Shown: piece by piece, positions 1 to 8,845 of the stretch
Layout: every line of letters starts with the position of its first letter
Numbering within the stretch: the stretch's first letter is position 1
DNA from: Paracoccaceae bacterium
GTDB taxonomy: Bacteria > Pseudomonadota > Alphaproteobacteria > Rhodobacterales > Rhodobacteraceae
Direction of reading: 5' to 3'
Length of the DNA stretch: 35,148 nt
Assembly: GCA_902606585.1 (NCBI GenBank)
Contig: CACLGX010000018.1
Location: forward strand, 1 to 35,148
Notes under the pieces: generated by a model
The model's database searches: none
What the model saw: only the letters and a program-made list of their open reading frames with translations
What the model was told of the DNA's origin: nothing
Position numbers and translations under genes: made by a program

Positions 1-1555
1 AAAGACCAGTAATACCATCAATCAGGCCAACTACTTCGTTTACGTTTTTATTCGTAAAATTAAGATTTTGTGAATTTCCTATGCCGTTGTCAGAAAAGGT
101 ATATGTACCGCCATTTTTAGTCCATGACCCAAAATCGATTGTCAAATTTGCGGAAAAAGTATCCGTTAGGTTTGCAAACCCTTCTAAGTCAACGATCATT
201 GTCCTGTTATTGGCAAAGTTCTCAAGATCAAAAATCATTCTCCTTTCTCTATCAAAATTAAAAGTCCCAGTATCAAGATCGAGGTAGCCGGCGCCAGTAG
301 TAACGTCAAATGAGGCACTGTTTCCCGGCGCTAATATATAATTATCATTATTTGGTAGGGTGTAGGTTTGAGGATTATTTATACCACTTTGATCATAATC
401 AACCAAAGTTGAAGATGCTATAACTGTGTCACTCGGTGTCGGAATTTCAAGTCCATTGACTGTAAACGTCGATCCAAAATCAACCGCGCCTTCATAGGCG
501 TTCCAACTCGTCCCACCACCTGAAAAATCACCATTTAAGATATTGGATGTACCGGGAATAGTTGCGTCTGGGTACAAGTTAACTCTCAAGGCACTTCCAT
601 TTTGTCCATCTCGAGTCGCATCAATTTCTCCGATCTCAATGGCTCCACTTATGGGGTCTATGTAGCTCACTACGCCTGCATTCACCGATATTGTGCCCGA
701 CGAACCATCACCTGAAACCACATTAAAATCGTCAGACGCCTCGGCATTGTCAGTTATTTCTATATCCAAATAGCCACCACCAAAACTGTCTTCCTGTGAA
801 ACAACAGAATTTGTGTCAAAAGGGACGGATCCATCGCCGTCAGTATACCAAAGGTCATTGACACGAAATCCGTCTCCAGCTTCAGTTGGCGTCACTTCAA
901 GAACTGTAAATTGCGCACCGACGATTAAATCATCTGCAGTCAATCCTTCTGTTCTGGCCAGTATGGTTTCTTTTTGATCATCAGAAAGTGGCTGGATTAT
1001 TTCATAGGTCATACCGGATTCAATATAATTTTCGGGGCTATTGATGTGGTCATAAAAGTCATCGTATTCAATCATCCCTACACCGATTTTTATAGCACCG
1101 TTTTCTAAACCGGTTCCAATTGATAGCTCGTGATCACTCTCTTGAAAGACTGCTTTCCCTTTGTAATTAGCCGTCGTCATATGAAGGTGAAATTCGTCTC
1201 CTAAGATCTCGGCCCCAACATCAAGTGCTGTAAGTTCTTCAGCAGTTGCGTCCCCATTAGAGGCTTCAACGGCAAGATCATGAATTTTTTTCAGTAAATA
1301 GTTTCCAGCATCTAATGCGTGTGCTGTGGCCAAAAGGTAGCCCTGTGCTACACTCATTGACCTAATGGCACCATTTTTGGTGGCAATATCCAAACGCAGT
1401 CTATCTTCCATATTGGCGAAAGAGACACGCTCACCAGCAGAACTCCTTGATTTATTCGACGCTATCCTTTCAGTAGCTTTTACAGCCTCAGTTGCATACT
1501 TCTTCACTGACAAGTCAGCATAATAACTAGCTTTCGCAACACCTATGTTTGCCAT
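1..1555 (-). CDS. Flagellin-like protein, 3' end beyond the window (partial)
   Basis: The minus-strand frame is open from an ATG at 1555 to the left edge (518 codons, no stop), so the C-terminus is missing. Residues 1 to about 125 align by eye with the flagellin N-terminal D0/D1 helices: ERIASNKSRSSAGERVSFAN corresponds to the usual RLSSGKRINSAADDAAGLAI stretch, followed by a counterpart of the LAVQAANG segment (HDLAVEASNGD). After residue 130 comes a long Asp/Gly/Thr/Asn-rich, beta-like region, as expected of a variable surface-exposed D2/D3 domain. The N-terminus is atypical: it starts MANIGVAKASYY and lacks the usual NTN motif. GGAA lies about 8 nt before the ATG. The gene is divergent from the oxygenase gene across about 210 AT-rich bases. 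It could instead be a flagellin-related hook or filament protein; the C-terminal D0 helix would decide this. Confidence 0.75.
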   Translation of the reverse strand, partial: MANIGVAKASYYADLSVKKYATEAVKATERIASNKSRSSAGERVSFANMEDRLRLDIATKNGAIRSMSVAQGYLLATAHALDAGNYLLKKIHDLAVEASNGDATAEELTALDVGAEILGDEFHLHMTTANYKGKAVFQESDHELSIGTGLENGAIKIGVGMIEYDDFYDHINSPENYIESGMTYEIIQPLSDDQKETILARTEGLTADDLIVGAQFTVLEVTPTEAGDGFRVNDLWYTDGDGSVPFDTNSVVSQEDSFGGGYLDIEITDNAEASDDFNVVSGDGSSGTISVNAGVVSYIDPISGAIEIGEIDATRDGQNGSALRVNLYPDATIPGTSNILNGDFSGGGTSWNAYEGAVDFGSTFTVNGLEIPTPSDTVIASSTLVDYDQSGINNPQTYTLPNNDNYILAPGNSASFDVTTGAGYLDLDTGTFNFDRERRMIFDLENFANNRTMIVDLEGFANLTDTFSANLTIDFGSWTKNGGTYTFSDNGIGNSQNLNFTNKNVNEVVGLIDGITGL

Positions 1556-1769
1556 TTCCAAAATTCCAATTTTTCTTCGCAAAGCTAACTAACGACCCAA
1601 AATCAAAATTGTTTAGTAAAAAAATAAAAAAATTTGAAAATTTTTTATAAAATATTGTTTGCAATAGGTTTTTTCCTTAAAAAAAAGGAAATTATTTAGA
1701 GTATTTTGATGTTTTTAGTTTTTAAATCTGAATTTTTTCTGTCAGAGTAAGAAAAAAATGGAGTGTCGT
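1556..1769. promoter_or_regulatory. AT-rich divergent intergenic region
   Basis: This 214-base spacer separates the divergent flagellin-like and oxygenase genes and must hold promoters for both. It is extremely AT-rich with several A and T tracts. The only ordered element I see is a short hairpin, TTTCCTT (1672-1678) pairing with AAGGAAA (1685-1691) across an all-A loop. I could not assign a convincing -35/-10 pair, a sigma-28 box or a sigma-54 box. Confidence 0.3.
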
Positions 1770-2951
1770 ATGAAAGATTTTAAACTGGCCGGCGCCGGAT
1801 ATTATAAACCAGAGGCGTGTCATCTATCTGAATTTCAAAAGATTATTGATCAATCATTAACGCTGTCTAGCGTTCCAAATGCCGTAGCTGTTGAGAATAA
1901 TATACCCATTTATGATGTAATGAATTTTAGGGATGCCCTCACTAATGCATCCGCCAAAAGTGAATTGATGGCTGAGTGGGCTTGGGTATTGAAGGAAAGT
2001 TCAGGCGCTATCGTTTTACGCAACGCTTATCAAGATACGACCGTTATAGATCAAGCGACAAAACTATACGAAAACATTATTAAACAGGAGAAACTTAAAG
2101 AAGGTGGTGGAGCCGATCATTTTGCAGCAGCTGGTGCCAATGATCGAATTTGGAATTCACTTCAAAAATTGTGTGAAAGTTCTCCGAGTGTTTTCTTTAA
2201 GTATTTTGCAAATGAAGCCATCCAAACCGCCTGTGAAGCCTGGCTGGGGCCGAATTATCAGATGACGGCGCAAGTGAACCTTGTCCACCCGGGTGGAAGT
2301 GCTCAGCAGGCACATAGAGATTATCATTTGGGCTTCCAAACGGCTGACATCAGTTCCTCCTACCCAAAGCATGTACACGAATTATCGCCTGTTTTGACGC
2401 TACAAGGCGCGGTTGCGCATTGCGATATGCCCATTGAAAGTGGGCCAACGAAACTGTTACCCTTTTCCCAAAGCTATCTGCCTGGTTATGCGGCTTGGCG
2501 CAGAGATGATTTTCGTGAAGTATTTGAAAGTCATTATGTTCAATTGCCCTTGAATAAAGGTGATGCTCTGTTTTTTAGCCCAGCAATATTTCACGCAGCA
2601 GGAGCTAATGTAAGTGCAGACGTTCATAGAATGGCAAACCTACTTCAAGTATCTTCGGCGTTTGGAAGGGCTATGGAAACTATTGATCGAAAAAAAATGT
2701 GTGTTTTAACCTATCCCGTTGCTTTAGAGCACTACGCGGCTCAAACTTTGGACCTTAGAGAAATCAAAGCAGCAGTTGCAGCTACTGCTGAGGGATACTC
2801 ATTTCCGACCAACCTTGATAATGATCCACCAAAAGGGGGCCTAGCACCAGAGACGCAGCAAGCCTTTTTCATGAGAGCTCTTGAAAATTCTATGAAGCAA
2901 GACGAATTTGAAAGAATACTAAGTGAAATGGAAGCAGTGAGGCTTTCATAA
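1770..2951 (+). CDS. Phytanoyl-CoA dioxygenase (PhyH) family 2-oxoglutarate/Fe(II) oxygenase
   Basis: A 393-residue protein of the PhyH family, which hydroxylates small molecules or CoA thioesters using Fe(II), 2-oxoglutarate and O2. The iron-binding facial triad is visible: HRD at about residues 182-184 (H-x-D) and a distal His in IFHAAG at about 275. An Arg that would bind 2-oxoglutarate follows in VHRMANLLQ at about 287. I chose the ATG at 1770 because GGAG (1760-1763) lies six bases before it. An ATG at 1758 would add only MECR and overlaps that Shine-Dalgarno. The next gene starts 26 bases downstream, so the two are probably co-transcribed. The substrate cannot be read from the sequence; PhyH members include many non-phytanoyl enzymes. 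Confidence 0.85.
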   Translation: MKDFKLAGAGYYKPEACHLSEFQKIIDQSLTLSSVPNAVAVENNIPIYDVMNFRDALTNASAKSELMAEWAWVLKESSGAIVLRNAYQDTTVIDQATKLYENIIKQEKLKEGGGADHFAAAGANDRIWNSLQKLCESSPSVFFKYFANEAIQTACEAWLGPNYQMTAQVNLVHPGGSAQQAHRDYHLGFQTADISSSYPKHVHELSPVLTLQGAVAHCDMPIESGPTKLLPFSQSYLPGYAAWRRDDFREVFESHYVQLPLNKGDALFFSPAIFHAAGANVSADVHRMANLLQVSSAFGRAMETIDRKKMCVLTYPVALEHYAAQTLDLREIKAAVAATAEGYSFPTNLDNDPPKGGLAPETQQAFFMRALENSMKQDEFERILSEMEAVRLS

Positions 2952-2977
2952 TTTTTTATTCTTGGGATACTAAGTAA

Positions 2978-3907
2978 TTGGTAAGTATTTCGAACGAACA
3001 GAAGATAGGAGTGGTTGGCGCTGGATTAATCGGAGCCAGTTGGGCGGGTCTTTTTTCTGCATTTGGTTACGAAACTATTCTTTATGACCCAAAAAAAGAA
3101 GCAATAGATCGGGCAGTCAGTCAAATAAAAGGGATTTGGTCCTCATTAGAAAACTTACACGGTAAACTTGAGAATAAAAAAGAAACAAAAACTGTTGATA
3201 GACTTGAAGAGTTAAAAGAATGCTCGTTCCTTCAGGAAAATTGTCCGGAGAATTTAGATCTAAAACAGACATTAATCTCTGATTTAGAAAGAATAGTATC
3301 CAACGAAACAATTATAGCCTCCAGTACATCTTCTTTTTTGCCGTCTGAGCTTCGAGAGGTGTGTAATAATCCAGACCGGGTTCTTGTCGGTCATCCAATG
3401 AACCCACCACACCTGATACCACTTGTCGAGATCGTAATGGGAGAGATGGAAAATTCAAAAATACAGAATAGGGTTCATAATTTTTATTTGTCGCTAAATA
3501 GAAAACCCGTACATGTGAAAAAAGAAATGAGGGGACATTTGGCAAATAGGCTTATGGCAGCATTATATCGAGAAGCAGTTTATTTGGTTTCAGAGGGTAT
3601 CGCGGATGTGGCAGATGTAGACGTCGTAATTTCTAATGGTCCGGGTTTGCGCTTAGCCCTACTAGGTCCACATATAAACTATCATTTAGGTGGTGGAACG
3701 GGTGGTTATAGAAATTATCTGGAACATTTGGGCGCTACACAGGAAACCCGATGGAATAGCTTAGGTGAACCTGCTTTAACTAATGAACTTAGAGAACTCT
3801 TAATTAAGGGTATCGAAGATCAAAATATTAAGATGGATGATTTAATTTCTAAGCGGGACAAAGGCTTGATTGAAATTTTAAAAATAAAAAAAGAAAGCAA
3901 ACTTTAA
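2978..3907 (+). CDS. 3-hydroxyacyl-CoA dehydrogenase-type NAD-dependent oxidoreductase (lambda-crystallin/L-gulonate dehydrogenase-like)
   Basis: A 309-residue NAD(P)-dependent dehydrogenase. The N-terminal Rossmann fold starts at once (VVGAGLIGASWAG, residues 12-24). The catalytic set of the family is present: SSTSS at 115-119, His139 in GHPMNPPHLIPLVE, and Asn190 in GHLANRL. The C-terminal helical domain carries GPGLRLALLGP and HLGGGTGG, typical of the lambda-crystallin, L-gulonate 3-dehydrogenase and carnitine dehydrogenase branch. The start is TTG at 2978, with GGGA (2964-2967) ten bases upstream; no ATG precedes the Rossmann motif, so TTG must be used. Position between a PhyH oxygenase and a TPR gene suggests a small oxidative catabolic module. 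The substrate is unknown. Confidence 0.85.
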   Translation: MVSISNEQKIGVVGAGLIGASWAGLFSAFGYETILYDPKKEAIDRAVSQIKGIWSSLENLHGKLENKKETKTVDRLEELKECSFLQENCPENLDLKQTLISDLERIVSNETIIASSTSSFLPSELREVCNNPDRVLVGHPMNPPHLIPLVEIVMGEMENSKIQNRVHNFYLSLNRKPVHVKKEMRGHLANRLMAALYREAVYLVSEGIADVADVDVVISNGPGLRLALLGPHINYHLGGGTGGYRNYLEHLGATQETRWNSLGEPALTNELRELLIKGIEDQNIKMDDLISKRDKGLIEILKIKKESKL

Positions 3908-3928
3908 AAATTAGTTTATCAAGAATAT

Positions 3929-5212
3929 ATGCTGAGTGATTTTTATGGAAACAATCTGACAACGACAACTGGCCTTGCAAGAGATAATTATGATGTTGGG
4001 TTAAAAGCCTTTTTGAGTGCAAATTATGGAGCTGAACAGGCCTTTTCACTAGCCGTGGAGGCCGATCCAAACTTTTCTTTAGCCTATGCGGGCTTGGTGA
4101 GGGCGCATATGGCCGCCGGTAATTTAAAGGCTGCAGCTAGCGCTCTAATAACGGCAAAAAAAATGGTAAATGGAGCAACTGAGCGAGAAAAATCACATAT
4201 CTATTGTATTGAACTACTCACTTCAGGAAAAAGCAAAGAAGCGAGAGAGGCAGTTTACAAACATCTATTAGAATGGCCAAGAGATGCATTAGTAGCGCAG
4301 ATAAATACGAGTGTCTTTGGGCTTATTGGCTTTTCCGGCCAAATAGGCCGAGAAAACGACTTACTGGATTTTACAGAAATGCTTCTTCCTCATTACGCAG
4401 AAGATTGGTGGATGATGTCTATGCATGCCATCTCTCTATGTGAAACAGGCCAGACAATAGCTTCGATGGAATTGATGGAGAAATCACTAGATTTAAACCC
4501 ACGAAATGCAAATGCTGCACATTTTTTCGCTCACATATTATATGAAGAAAACGAGGTTGAAGCCGGGCGTGACTACTTGCATGCCTGGATGCCGTCATAT
4601 GACAGAAGATCAATATTACACGGTCACTTGAGTTGGCACGAAGCTTTATGGGCACTTCAAGATGGAGATGAAACTAAAATGTGGGCAACTATTGATTCAT
4701 CAGTTTCGCCTGAAAAAGGAACAAGTTTACCTTTAAACGCGCTAACCGACACCGCTGCTATTTACTATCGAGCCGAACTTGCTGGATATAAAGTTGATAC
4801 AAAGAGATGGTCGAGGCTGAGTGAGTATGCAGTTCAGAACTTTCCCAATATGGGTCAAAGCTTCGCAGATGTGCATGCATCTTTATCTCATGCAATGGCT
4901 GGGAATGATGAGTATTTGCAAAAATATATAGAAGGCAAAAATGGTTTTGCTGGAGATGTTATTCCTTTTATTGCCAAGGCCTGGAAAGCGATTGCAAAGG
5001 GTGAATGGCTGATTGCGGCACAGGAACTAGCTCCTAATATTGATGATTTTGAGCGTTTTGGTGGCAGCAGAGCCCAAAGAGATTTATTAGAGTTTACTTA
5101 TGTCAATGTTCTGCTTCGAGCCGGTGATACCAAGAAGGCAAAAAATGTATTGCTGAGACGAAGGCCTAAATTTTCCCAAACAGCGCCCATTAAATTACTA
5201 GGTAAGATATAG
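3929..5212 (+). CDS. TTC38-like tetratricopeptide repeat protein
   Basis: A 427-residue, wholly helical, soluble-looking protein without signal peptide or membrane segment. Tandem TPR-like helix pairs run through it, for example AFSLAVEADPNFSLAYAGLV near the N-terminus and MELMEKSLDLNPRNANAAHF near residue 180. The tract HFFAHILYEENEVEAGRDYL and the following HGHLSWHEALWALQDGD match the TTC38 (StaR-like) family known from animals and many proteobacteria, whose molecular role is poorly defined. It begins 21 bases after the dehydrogenase gene with only a weak AAGA ribosome site, consistent with co-transcription. A scaffold or substrate-handling role beside the two upstream enzymes is inference only. 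Confidence 0.75.
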   Translation: MLSDFYGNNLTTTTGLARDNYDVGLKAFLSANYGAEQAFSLAVEADPNFSLAYAGLVRAHMAAGNLKAAASALITAKKMVNGATEREKSHIYCIELLTSGKSKEAREAVYKHLLEWPRDALVAQINTSVFGLIGFSGQIGRENDLLDFTEMLLPHYAEDWWMMSMHAISLCETGQTIASMELMEKSLDLNPRNANAAHFFAHILYEENEVEAGRDYLHAWMPSYDRRSILHGHLSWHEALWALQDGDETKMWATIDSSVSPEKGTSLPLNALTDTAAIYYRAELAGYKVDTKRWSRLSEYAVQNFPNMGQSFADVHASLSHAMAGNDEYLQKYIEGKNGFAGDVIPFIAKAWKAIAKGEWLIAAQELAPNIDDFERFGGSRAQRDLLEFTYVNVLLRAGDTKKAKNVLLRRRPKFSQTAPIKLLGKI

Positions 5213-5297
5213 AATTTATTATTCAATTAATCATTTTTATTGATTCATTTTAAATTTAGCCCTTCAATGGACTTGGGGAGACATCGGAGAAAGATAT

Positions 5298-6902
5298 ATG
5301 GAGTTTGTGTGGGGTAGGTATTCGGGGCTTTTTTATTCAGCCGCTGGTTGCATGATTTTTTATTCTTTAAGTATTTGGCACAATAGCTATTGGTTATTAC
5401 CATCATTTGCTGCGGTCTTTTTATTTGCCCTAGGAGTTTTTGACTATTCGCAAAAAAAACGAGCTGTTTTGGGAAATTTTCCTTTAGTTGGAAGATTCAG
5501 GTTTATCTTTGAGTCAATTAGACCGGAGCTTCGACAGTACTTCTGGGAAGGGGATAACGACGAATTGCCCTATTCCCGTAATCAGAGAGCAATGGTTTAT
5601 CAAAGGTCTAAGAAAATTTTAGCCGCAAGACCATTTGGTTCCGATGAAGACCAATATGTCGAGGACTTTAATTGGCTAAACCACTCAATAAATCCAACAA
5701 AAATTGAAGACGATGACTTTAGAATAGAGGTTGGCGAGGGTGAAAATAAATATAGCATGTCTGTATTAAATATCTCTGGGACAAGTTTTGGTTCCATATC
5801 ACCCAGAGCGATTCAGTCGTTTTCAGCAGGTGCCAAGAAAGGTGGCTTTGCTCATAATACTGGCGAAGGTTCACTTTCCAAGTATCATCAAGCAGGCGGT
5901 GGGGATACGATATGGCAAATCTCGACGGGATACTTTGGTTGCAGAACCCAAGATGGCAAATTTGATGAAAATCTATTTTCTGCAAAAGCCCAACTACCTC
6001 AAGTTAAAATGGTAGAAATAAAGTTAAGCCAAGGAGCTAAGCCCGGCCATGGTGGAATGTTGTTGGGGGCAAAAGTTTCTCCTGAAATTGCAGAAACTAG
6101 AAATGTTGAGCCATTTAAAGATGTCATTTCTCCTCACAAACACTCAGAGTTTTCGACGCCCGAAGAATTACTTTATTTTGCCAAAAAACTTAGGGAACTA
6201 TCTGGAGGAAAACCTGTAGGTATAAAACTTTGCATCGGTCACCCCTGGGAATTTACGGCTATCGTTAAAGCGATGGTACAATCTCAAATAAGCTTGGATT
6301 TCATAACGGTTGATGGATCTGAAGGAGGAACAGGAGCAGCGCCTGTTGAATTTACAGATCACTTGGGAAGCCCATTGCGTGATGCGATTGTTTTTGTCGA
6401 TAACGCTCTAATAGGCGCTGGTTTGCGGGATAGAGTTAAAATTGGTGCGTCTGGTAAAATAGTGAGTGCATATGACATCGTGCGCGTATGCGCTATTGGT
6501 GCGGACTGGTGTAATATGGCACGTCCATTTATGTTTTCTATTGGTTGCATTCAAGCGAGGGATTGTGCTTCAGGCCATTGCCCTACTGGCATCGCAACAA
6601 TGGATAAAAAAAGATATAGAGTAATCGACATTGAGGATCGTGCTGCAAGGGCTTTTAATTTTCAAAAGAATACTAGATTTGCTCTAAAAGAGCTTTTAGA
6701 GGCGGCTGGCCTAAATCATCCTAGTGAATTAAATAGACGTCATATTGTTCGTCGTTTGTCAGCTAGCCAGATAAAATTGGCTGACCAAATTTATCCAAAA
6801 GTAACAGATGGAGCTTTACTTAGAGGTGAACATGTGGAGGATGAACGCTTGAATGTCTATTGGAAGCGAGTTGATAAATCCTCATTCCATCCGGTTAATT
6901 AA
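5298..6902 (+). CDS. Membrane-anchored FMN-binding glutamate synthase-domain protein
   Basis: A 534-residue protein. Two N-terminal hydrophobic segments (about 9-27 and 32-50) anchor it in the inner membrane. The rest is the FMN-binding TIM barrel of the glutamate synthase large subunit: GTSFGSIS (161-168), GEGS (189-192), AKPGHGGML (247-255), VDGSEGGTGAAP (338-349) and GASGKI (383-388). Cys417, Cys423 and Cys428 have the spacing of the 3Fe-4S ligands in GltB. The amidotransferase and GXGXG domains of true GltB are absent, so this is one of the stand-alone 'FMN-binding glutamate synthase family' proteins of unknown substrate. GGAG eight bases before ATG supports the start. It lies 85 bases after the TPR gene, so it may have its own promoter, and it ends convergently with the ABC gene 44 bases away. 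Confidence 0.88.
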   Translation: MEFVWGRYSGLFYSAAGCMIFYSLSIWHNSYWLLPSFAAVFLFALGVFDYSQKKRAVLGNFPLVGRFRFIFESIRPELRQYFWEGDNDELPYSRNQRAMVYQRSKKILAARPFGSDEDQYVEDFNWLNHSINPTKIEDDDFRIEVGEGENKYSMSVLNISGTSFGSISPRAIQSFSAGAKKGGFAHNTGEGSLSKYHQAGGGDTIWQISTGYFGCRTQDGKFDENLFSAKAQLPQVKMVEIKLSQGAKPGHGGMLLGAKVSPEIAETRNVEPFKDVISPHKHSEFSTPEELLYFAKKLRELSGGKPVGIKLCIGHPWEFTAIVKAMVQSQISLDFITVDGSEGGTGAAPVEFTDHLGSPLRDAIVFVDNALIGAGLRDRVKIGASGKIVSAYDIVRVCAIGADWCNMARPFMFSIGCIQARDCASGHCPTGIATMDKKRYRVIDIEDRAARAFNFQKNTRFALKELLEAAGLNHPSELNRRHIVRRLSASQIKLADQIYPKVTDGALLRGEHVEDERLNVYWKRVDKSSFHPVN

Positions 6903-6946
6903 ACAAATATTTTTTTATTAAGCCCAAAATTTAAAATTAAAGTGCG

Positions 6947-8704
6947 CTACTTATTTTTTGGCTGTTGTGCCTGTAAAAGCGATGCGTAGTATTTCCCGTT
7001 TTTGCTTAGCTCATTATGATTTCCACTTTCTACAACGCTGCCGTCTTCGAGGACAAAAATCATATCAGCGTCCTTAATAAGGTCCAGTTTATGAGCAACT
7101 ATTATACTTGTTCTATTTTTGCTAAGCTTCATTAAAGCTCTTGCGATACCGGCTTCAGTTATTGAATCCAAAGCTGAGGTGGCTTCATCTAATAGCAGTA
7201 TTGGAGCCGGCTTCAGAAACGTTCTAGCCAGAGCAACTCTTTGTTTTTGACCTCCAGAAAGCTGACTTCCCTTGGGGCCTACTGGAGCCCCACTTTTTTC
7301 TTTTATCAAACCTCCAATTTTTGCTTCTTTTGCTGCTTTGAAAACTTCTGCGTCAGTAGCTTCGGGTTTTGCGTATCTTATATTATCTTCTAAGGATTGA
7401 TCAAAAATTACAATATCTTGTGACACAATTGAAATTTGGTCTCTAAGTGAAGTCAGACTTAATTTACTTACGTCTTGATCATTCAATGTGATTTTACCCT
7501 CATCAATTTCATAAAGCTTTCCAATGAGACTTAGGATGGTGGTTTTTCCAGAGCCAGTTGAGCCAACTATAGCGTTCTTTGTGCCAGCTTTAAATTCCAA
7601 TGAAATATTATTAAGTATTTCATGGTTCTCTTTATAACCAAAAGATACACCCTCAAACTTTATAGAAAAAGGTATTGATGTGTTTTCTATTGTTTTTCCG
7701 GATTGTAAGTCTTCTCCTGCAACATCGAAAATAGATCTGACGCTCTCTAGTAAGATCAGCGAAGATTGTAATTGAGTTAAAAACTGTGCGACGTGTCGTG
7801 CTGGATCAAATATGAGAACTAACCCTATAAGAAAAGTTATTATGGATGCTCCATCCATTGCATATTTGTCGGAGAGGGCCATATATCCGCCACCTCCAAT
7901 CACGAGCATATAGACAAATGCTGATGAAAGATCGATCACCGGAGGAGTAAATGCTTGGGTTCTCATCAGGCGAAATGTTTGCCGTTTGATTTCTAGTGCA
8001 GAGCTTTGAATCCGATGAGCTTCTGTTTCCTCTTGCCCGGACATTTTAATTGTGCGCATGCCAGACTTCATTTCATCTATATTTGTTATATAAGCACTAA
8101 GTGCTTTTTCGGTTTGTTTTTGGATTCTTTTAACAATTTTGAAAACTTGGAGCATGAGGAACGCTATTAAAGGAATAACAACAAGAGCAATGCTGAATAG
8201 ATAGATATTTTTATAAATCAGATAGCTTGATACAATAATCACAGTGGCGAAGTCACGTAGAGCTTTGACAGATGCTTGCCCAACAAAGGCGCTCAGCCGT
8301 TGTACCTGACTGACCATCCGTAGAATAAGATCACCGGCACTTTTGGCATCAAAATAGCTTTGAGGTAGGCGGAGTACGTGTCTAGCTAAATCTCTTCTTA
8401 ATTCAAACAGTGCTGCAGTGGTAAGTTTTGCAGAGATTGTAGGTATGAGGAAACTCATTACAGCTCGTACAGAAAAAATTATAAAAACGGCGAGGCAAAT
8501 CCAAATTAAGTCTTTATAAGAACCATTATCAAAAATGACGCGCAAGCCAGTTTCTGTAAGGACTAAAAACTGCTGATAAACTAAACCCTGAATAAGAATT
8601 AGTATTGATACGATAATCAACCAAACCATACGTGATCGCATGTAATTATTCCAAAACCATTTAAGGTTTTTAGTGTCTTGCTCAGAGAATAATTTAAGGT
8701 TCAA
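6947..8704 (-). CDS. ABC exporter, fused membrane and ATPase domains (MsbA-like)
   Basis: A 585-residue half-transporter. Transmembrane segments lie in residues 25-320 (first at about 26-45). The nucleotide-binding domain carries Walker A GSTGSGKTT (381-389), signature LSGGQKQ (482-488), Walker B ILLLDEATSALD (502-513) and the switch His in VAHKLD (538). The architecture is that of type IV exporters moving lipids, lipid-linked glycans or peptides, normally as a homodimer. The start is TTG at 8704 with GGA seven bases upstream; no ATG occurs before residue 21. It is the last gene of the export block, 141 bases after the OPX gene, so a role in exporting the polysaccharide or its lipid anchor is plausible but unproven. 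The gap 8705-8845 shows no hairpin or other feature. Confidence 0.88.
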   Translation of the reverse strand: MNLKLFSEQDTKNLKWFWNNYMRSRMVWLIIVSILILIQGLVYQQFLVLTETGLRVIFDNGSYKDLIWICLAVFIIFSVRAVMSFLIPTISAKLTTAALFELRRDLARHVLRLPQSYFDAKSAGDLILRMVSQVQRLSAFVGQASVKALRDFATVIIVSSYLIYKNIYLFSIALVVIPLIAFLMLQVFKIVKRIQKQTEKALSAYITNIDEMKSGMRTIKMSGQEETEAHRIQSSALEIKRQTFRLMRTQAFTPPVIDLSSAFVYMLVIGGGGYMALSDKYAMDGASIITFLIGLVLIFDPARHVAQFLTQLQSSLILLESVRSIFDVAGEDLQSGKTIENTSIPFSIKFEGVSFGYKENHEILNNISLEFKAGTKNAIVGSTGSGKTTILSLIGKLYEIDEGKITLNDQDVSKLSLTSLRDQISIVSQDIVIFDQSLEDNIRYAKPEATDAEVFKAAKEAKIGGLIKEKSGAPVGPKGSQLSGGQKQRVALARTFLKPAPILLLDEATSALDSITEAGIARALMKLSKNRTSIIVAHKLDLIKDADMIFVLEDGSVVESGNHNELSKNGKYYASLLQAQQPKNK

Positions 8705-8845
8705 TTTTGGTCCAAACTAACAATTTATTTGTCATTCTATTAACATTTTTTTGGTTTTAAGCAATTTAAGTTGGAGAATATAAATTAAACTAGATTGCAA
8801 TGAGGACTATTTATTTACTTGAATGAATTTTTCAACACTCGTTAT

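Noticed and set aside
1661-1676. Sigma-54-like GG...GC pair upstream of the flagellin-like gene (minus strand)
   Set aside because: The spacing between GG and GC is 12 bases; sigma-54 promoters need 10, and the flanking consensus is poor.
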